In this document: piece by piece, positions 63,502-64,000 of the stretch | Layout of the letters: the number at the start of each line of letters is the position of its first letter | How positions within the stretch are numbered: the first letter of the stretch is position 1 | Assembly (NCBI RefSeq): GCF_963422355.1 | Contig: NC_085085.1 | Coordinates: 10,656,001 to 10,720,000, forward strand | Direction of reading: 5' to 3' | Source of the DNA: Corticium candelabrum | Taxonomy: Eukaryota > Porifera > Homoscleromorpha > Homosclerophorida > Plakinidae | DNA: 64,000 nt | Translations under genes and position numbers: made by a program | The notes under the pieces: generated by a model | The model's database searches: none | The model's input: the letters and a program-made list of their open reading frames with translations, nothing else | Told to the model about the DNA's origin: nothing

Positions 63502-64000
63502 CTAGTCTACTCTTATTTGGTCGGGCTTGGCTTTGCCTTCAATTGCAGCTATCAACTGCAGCTTTGCACGCAAGTGGTAAAGCTGTTCAAGCAACAATCT
63601 TTTCTGGTAAAGGCTAGGTTGGATAGAGTGGAAAGAGACAAGAACGTTTACCAATCGAACATAACCTTTCCAAAACGAGATAGATGAGACGGTAACAGAG
63701 GTATATGCATGCGTAGCGTAGCATCCTTTCTAAATAAGAATTGTAAGATTATTGACTAGAGAACACAAACAATGACAATATGGTAGAGCAGTAAGAGGAA
63801 ATGCCGTCTCATACATTCTAGCTGCAACTGACTCCCATATCTCCTGGACATCTGAATTTTTTGGGAAATTCGCCGTATAGGAGAATTAGTGCCTTTGTGT
63901 CAGAATCACCCCAGGTGTACGTGTTCTTTGTCAGAGCCATTTCATCTACTTTTCTACCTGTTAGAACGTCTACTAACTCTTCGGGAGTTCCTTCTGCCAA
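63502..64000 (-). CDS. Myb/SANT-like protein, partial, with an A6 frameshift
   Basis: From the window edge the minus strand reads ELVDVLTGRKVDEMALTKNT then YTWGDSDTKALILLYGEFPK. After six A (63857-63862) a frame one base off continues NSDVQEIWESVAARMYET. Together these look like the first helices of a Myb/SANT-like (MADF/trihelix) DNA-binding domain. A possible last exon, 63613-63502, is helical and basic (YQKRLLLEQLYHLRAKLQLI) and ends in a stop. The frame break could be a homopolymer sequencing error, a short intron or true decay. Confidence 0.4.

Overview
The window reads as nuclear DNA of an invertebrate metazoan. It has spliced genes with many short introns (often about 55-100 bp), animal gene families (PLC-epsilon, PWWP2, TACC, SFXN5, C17orf75), a TTAGGG-type interstitial repeat, very many (AC/GT)n microsatellites and several families of small terminal-inverted-repeat (TIR) elements. 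The phylum cannot be fixed from the sequence; an early-branching marine animal such as a sponge or cnidarian is only a guess. The genes were recognised by translating exons and comparing them with remembered family sequences. No database search was run.

Left part (1-10600): a hAT transposon remnant; the 3' exons of a PLC-epsilon-like gene (+) that stops without the usual RA domains; then a tandem and nested array of 5'-truncated non-LTR retrotransposons carrying a restriction-like endonuclease, set in (TAG)n repeats. A diverged relative lies inverted at its end.

Centre (10610-35160): MOCS1 (+, 12 exons) with both molybdenum-cofactor domains and a splice-donor pair suited to making either MOCS1A or an A-B fusion. 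Next is a two-exon PWWP2-type gene (+) whose intron holds a 0.7-kb minisatellite. A C17orf75/Njmu-R1 gene (-) ends tail to tail with PWWP2, 91 bp apart. MITEs and an interstitial telomeric tract sit in the introns.

Middle (35160-43450): a near-perfect inverted duplication of 2 x 556 bp; a gene (-) for a protein with three F5/8 type C (discoidin) domains, each made by two exons; then mostly non-coding DNA with a 438-bp TIR element.

Right part (43450-64000) is gene-dense: MCMBP (-), DENND10 (-), an ERI-family 3'-5' exonuclease (+) head to head with DENND10, SFXN5 (+, 13 exons), two unassigned coding-like exons (+), the last exons of a TACC gene (-) and a partial Myb/SANT-like reading frame (-) running off the window. 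The genes serve unrelated housekeeping roles: Moco synthesis, chromatin reading, trans-Golgi tethering, replication licensing, endosomal DENN activity, RNA decay, mitochondrial transport and centrosome function. Nothing suggests an operon or a joint pathway.
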